A stretch of 64,000 bases of DNA, taken from the NCBI GenBank assembly GCA_008508345.1, contig QNGE01000864.1:150948-214947 (forward strand), read 5' to 3'. Origin of the DNA: Paragonimus westermani (Eukaryota > Platyhelminthes > Trematoda > Plagiorchiida > Troglotrematidae). Each line of letters begins with the position of its first letter. Positions within the stretch are counted from its first letter, which is position 1. The translations under genes were made by a program, and so were the position numbers. The notes under the pieces were generated by a model. That model was given only the letters and a program-made list of their open reading frames with translations. It had not been told where the DNA came from and made no database searches. Shown here piece by piece: positions 59,931-64,000 of this stretch.

Positions 59931-60494
59931 TTGGGAATCCCGGATTACTCAATGGCGAGATATGAATTCACCAGTATTGAAATGGTCCGGCGCGAACTAC
60001 CGAGCAATACGGTCGAGGGAGTAGAAATCCACGGCCCTCATCCCACACCGAATCATCCTGCAAATCCAACTTTGTGGCCCTCGGAATGGAAGCATGTGCT
60101 CCTCTTGCGGTTTTTTCTGTGGACATTCCCAAGTGGTTTTGACATTAATTTCGGGCCTGCTGGTAACGTTACCAGCCCGGAGACGGTAATGGGAAAGACA
60201 GTGGCCTTGAAGTCAGCTAATGCCCACCTGGAAGGGGTATCTTTCGATCGCTCTCATCAAGATAGGGTAAAACGCGAGCGGCGGACTGAGACTAAACCGG
60301 AAATCATGAGGAACCAGAAGCTAAAGCTGGAGAGTAAGGCCGCAGTTTCTGCTCCCAAACCTTCCCTCCAGATTCTTGTGCCTGATGTGAAAATCGGATA
60401 CGCCGTTTTTGAGGCCATCCCAACAATCGACACCCGAAGCACAGACACGAGTGTTGAGGGCGCCGAATCGCACAAAGAGCGTTCTCAGAGTTAG
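59931..60494 (+). pseudogene. Possible ORF1 remnant of the plus-strand CR1 copy
   Basis: 187 open codons, charged in the second half (RVKRERRTETKPEIMRNQK). I recognise no domain. Its position upstream of the endonuclease piece suggests ORF1. It could instead be flanking sequence open by chance. Confidence 0.35.
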
Positions 60495-63433
60495 TTACCT
60501 CAGAACCCACAAAATGCCCTCACAAAACGTTTTCTCCCATAAAGTTGGAACGGATGTAGCCTGCTGGGGCGAACTTCCGCCAACCAAAAGGCGCTTCTTT
60601 AGCCGGCCTCACTAGGCATGCCTACCATCGGCCTCATAACATCGCGTATATTTCTTTATTCCGAACCTCACACCCAGCAAACGAAAAGAAAACAACTCCC
60701 CGTGGGTGAAATTTCTCAAAGTTTCTCTCAGGAGGCCGAATTTAACAGATACGCAGAAGTCTCAAGTTCCGACACCAAGAATGCTGGCCAAGTCATCTGC
60801 AGGATCGCTGACGCACTTACAAGCGGTGATGTTGCGCCCTCAGCCTCAGAGGAGGGCTGTCAGAACAACCCGCAAGAACAGACCTAGTTCAGCCCCACCA
60901 CCCTCCTAAATTCCAGGTCCCCTGTTTCGAACTAATCCGCACACACTCTCTTTTTTTCACGAAGTCAAACAAGAAAGTAGCTCTCAAGTGTACGTAGACG
61001 AACTGTCTGCGTGTGTCAGATACAGTACCGGAAATCAGACAGTTAAATCGTAACACCCTACCCCACATATTCGCTTCCATGGAGACCTGGCTTACAAGTA
61101 GTATCAGTGACAGTGAACTGATTGTCCCCACGTGTTCAGTTCATCGAGCTGACTCCGCCCAAGGAAGAATGGGGATTCTGCGATTTTCCATCAGCAACAT
61201 CTCTCGGAATCCACGGTTGTCGGTGGTTTTCGGCCTTGTGATAAATATGACACCGTGTGGCTTCAACCACTACTGCGTGGTCAGGACTCACTACCAGTAG
61301 GGTTATTCATCGTCCTCTCTCATCTGACGCCTCCGAGAACGAAACCTTTCCGGTTAGCCTGGAAAATTCCTAGAACTATAGCGTTTTACTCATCTGCTTA
61401 TTATGAGTCACTTTGAAGTACCAAAGATAAATTGGACATCAGTTTCCCACCAGATTCGTGAAAGCGAATTCTCGACTTATCTGTCGACGCTGGTACGACG
61501 AAGGTTGTGTGTTGTACGTCAGTCAAGGCCGCCCATGTGCCCACACTCGTGCAACTACTCAGGGTGCGTTCTAATAGATGGTAACCTCGACGACCACCAG
61601 CTCAATCGTCCGCGAACTTGAAAATGACGCCGTCGCTTTTAAATGGGGCAAAACCGTATATACATATACTGAGTCTTATCATCCCTCTAAAGTTGTTATT
61701 GCCTGTACGGCTTGTAGTTGATTGCATCCGAACAGGTACACAACTGCGTGATCGCAGCATGTCAACGCTTCGACGATGCATCGTATTGGTCACATCCCCT
61801 CTCCACTTGACTCAGTCATCACTAACGAAAGCCGGCCCGTGGACAGGCTAATCATCAAGCCTTTATTTGGACGCGGTGACCACTTTCTGCTAACCTTTGC
61901 TTTTATCTGTTACTGGCTACAACAACCAGCATAAAGGTCCACCGCTGGAAACTTTAATTAGGCTGATTCTAACAGCCTGAGAATCCACCGAGGTTCACCT
62001 CTTCTCGACTGTGACTCCGTGGAACAGGACTGCCGTGCATTTCGAGGCGCAATTCAGGAAGCACATGACTCACATGTGCTGCGCAAACTCTGACTTTTCT
62101 CTTTTCGGACACCCCTACTGAGCGGAAAACGTCGTTTACCTGATGACCGTTCCCATTTATTCGTGAAGCGTAAGCTTACGGGGAACTCATACGACCTAAG
62201 CGCGCTCCATATATTTCGAAACAGGTGTAGGCGAGAAATCCGCAAACGCACCAAACTCGCACAAAAGAAGATCCTCTCTAGAGCTAACAGGAACAAAATT
62301 TCTTGAGTATATGTGGCAACTAAGAAGAAACAAACTTCTGACTCTTTCTTTGCAAATGCTTGCCAGGGAGACTTCACCTGATTCTCTAATTGTGGCCGAG
62401 TTATTCAGAGAACTACTGGGTAGTCCACATCGTCGTACCGCCGAGCTGGTATGCTCACTTACCGCAGCAGAACATCCGACAACCGCTCGTTACTGCTGGG
62501 TATCCTGTGCTAAATTTTGGAGACCCTTTACTCAAGGTAAACTCATGTAGTACAGTGGGTCCTGACATGATCCACGCTACAATATTCAAAGAAGTAGCTG
62601 TTAGTCTGGATGAGCCTCTTTATGAAGTGTTTAAACAGAAAACGCAGATTGGCATTCTTCCATGTTTAAATCGGGCGGCCGCCAACCTCCGGCCAGCTAT
62701 CGGTCACTCAGTATTCCGTGGTAGAACGCTGATCAAAACGTGTCATCCTCGATAACTTCTCATCAAATCATCTTTTCTCCTCCACACAGTATGGCTTCAT
62801 TCCTAATCGGCCATGCATAACGAACATGCTTAGTTTCGTAGATAGTCTAACAGAGGGCAAACACAATGGCCTCATCTTAGATGCTGTCTGCTTTGATTTC
62901 ACTAAGGCCCTGTCTCACACGGCCCCCTTAAAAACAATCTGGAAGCCTATGGTATTCAAGGAGAGGTTATTCGCTGGATTACCTCTTTTCTAGATAATAG
63001 AACATTCAGGGTTGATACAGGATCAGACCTTTCGTCTGCCTCTTTTACTTCTGAGGGAGTCCCCCAACGCCGTTCCCTATGCCGACGACCTAAAAAGATG
63101 GAATGCCATTGATCCCAGTACAACACAGATTGCTCTTGACGCGATCAAGCGCTGGTCAGACGATTACATGTCACTCGACATAGATTCTGGTAATGCCTAT
63201 GTGGTTCATAGTGCGTTTGACACAGTAGGTATCATGTAGGTCGGTCTGAAAAAATATCTGGATATCTGGTTAACGTCTAACTTGTCCTTCGCGTATCACC
63301 ATGGTTTGGCGACCAAAAAAGGATTTGTCGCTTTCAGAATGATTAGGCGCACCCACGTCCACACAGGTAATGAAGCCTCTCAAACGTTTCACGGGGTCCA
63401 TGTAAGACCGCCGCTTGAGTATGCTGATCATGT

Positions 63434-63826
63434 ATGCGTACCGGCCTGAAGCAAGACATAATAGCTGTAAAGCGTGTTCATCGCGCGGCTACTAAACTGG
63501 CCACGAGCCTAAGAAATTTCGCGTATGAGTTCCGACTTGGAATTTTTGAGTTGTACCCACCAGAATTTCGAAGACGCCGCGGTGATTTATTTCTCATAAG
63601 TTCGTTCTTTAAATTGAGTCTTGTAGAGCAGTTCTTCACTGTAGCGAATGATGACAACCGGCTAAAACATAACAGGAAGTTTTCTGAACTTTGTTTTCGT
63701 CCCTCCTTGAACAGCAGTGTTTTTTCGTACAGATTTACTAACCATTGGAACAGCTTCACTTCTGTGGTCATCAACAGCACTGGTTGGAGTCGCCTTAAAT
63801 ATGTGCTTGATTCGCATTCACCCTAA
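63434..63826 (+). pseudogene. CR1 ORF2 C-terminal segment
   Basis: 130 codons. TGLKQDIIAVKRVHRAATK, then IFELYPPEFRRRRGDLFLIS, and FSYRFTNHWNSF are the standard CR1 C-terminus. The ORF ends naturally at a stop at 63826, followed by a short 3' UTR. Confidence 0.8.
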
Positions 63827-63830
63827 AAAT

Positions 63831-64000
63831 TCATTATACAGGTTATTTTAATATGTTTTTAGTATTCCCTGCAATCCCCAAAAACGGTGCTACACCATGC
63901 TTTCAATGATCGCCTTCCAAATCAACAGACGCACGCCGACATTGAACAAGAAAGATTTTTTTCAGCGATTTTTCAGCGATTTGTACACGGGTTCGAGGCT
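63831..64000. other. 3' flank of the CR1 copy
   Basis: It ends with a tandem CAGCGATTTTTCAGCGATTT and then CGATTTGTACACGGGTTCGAGGC, which nearly matches 50796-50818 upstream of SEM1. Confidence 0.5.

Larger units (their letters stand above)
59930..63830 (+). mobile_element. Decayed CR1-type non-LTR retrotransposon, plus strand (ORF1-like, endonuclease, RT)
   Basis: Plus-strand pieces in order: ORF1-like frames (59931-60494, 60618-60887); endonuclease start METWLTSSISDSELIVP (about 61080-61140), RADSAQGRMGILRF, KYDTVWLQ (frame-shifted, near 61250); RT start around 62540-62700 (NSCSTVGPDMIHATIFKEVA); block 2 QYGFIPNRPCITNMLSFVD (about 62790); DFTKAL (62900), the first catalytic Asp; EGVP then VPYADDLKRW (63055-63095), the catalytic Asp pair; C-terminus TGLKQDIIAVKRVHRAATK to SPP-type ending (63434-63826). 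Same family as the 50.9-53.8 kb copy, inverted. Many breaks. Confidence 0.82.

Overview
The window looks like nuclear DNA from a repeat-rich flatworm, most probably a digenean trematode. Genes are in small exons with GT-AG introns from 32 bp to about 16 kb. There are no bacterial-style operons or ribosome binding sites. Non-LTR retrotransposons of the RTE and CR1/Jockey type dominate, with RTE C-terminal motifs of the kind I know from flukes. (AT)n and (CAT)n microsatellites are common. Three single N bases (16077, 25399, 40627) show a draft assembly. The species cannot be named from sequence alone.

Host genes. (1) Positions 1-34.0 kb, minus strand: the 5' part of a chromatin-regulator gene. 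I assembled eight exons whose splice phases all agree: an acidic N-terminal exon, three exons forming one PWWP domain, two linker exons, an exon with a PHD finger running into a second one, and a tentative exon cut by the window edge. PWWP followed by NSD-style paired PHD fingers suggests an NSD1/2/3-like H3K36 methyltransferase; the SET domain would lie beyond position 1. (2) Positions 50.3-50.7 kb, minus strand: a complete three-exon SEM1/DSS1 gene (proteasome lid subunit and BRCA2 partner) with introns of 38 and 32 bp. (3) Positions 34.74-34.86 kb, minus strand: one well-spliced orphan exon of unknown product.

Repeats by region. 1-34 kb (introns of the NSD-like gene): two copies of a GC-rich repeat with an internal ~172 bp duplication (3.3 and 21.05 kb), an inverted pair of an unknown repeat (6.2 and 10.7 kb), an RTE 3' end (14.34 kb), long (AT)n tracts (16.1 kb), and two same-strand decayed RTE copies about 4.1 kb apart (21.6-24.6 and 25.4-28.7 kb) with another RT scrap between them. 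34-50 kb: intergenic, with an RTE element whose 3' half is inverted against its 5' half (36.4-39.6 kb) and many RTE 3'-end scraps. 50.9-53.8 kb: a dead CR1 copy ending about 190 bp upstream of SEM1. 55.2-58.7 kb: a much younger CR1/Jockey element with an intact reverse transcriptase, no endonuclease, and an ORF1 with a PHD-like finger and possible coiled coil. 58.7-59.2 kb: a tRNA-derived SINE plus a 5'-truncated copy. 59.9-63.8 kb: a plus-strand CR1 copy with ORF1-like, endonuclease, RT and C-terminal parts.

The two recognisable genes act in chromatin and in proteolysis/DNA repair; nothing shows they work together beyond lying on the same strand. I found no new defence, toxin or biosynthetic system. 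The most unusual biology is the NSD-like PHD finger enlarged by two low-complexity insertions and the micro-intron SEM1 gene squeezed against a retrotransposon relic.
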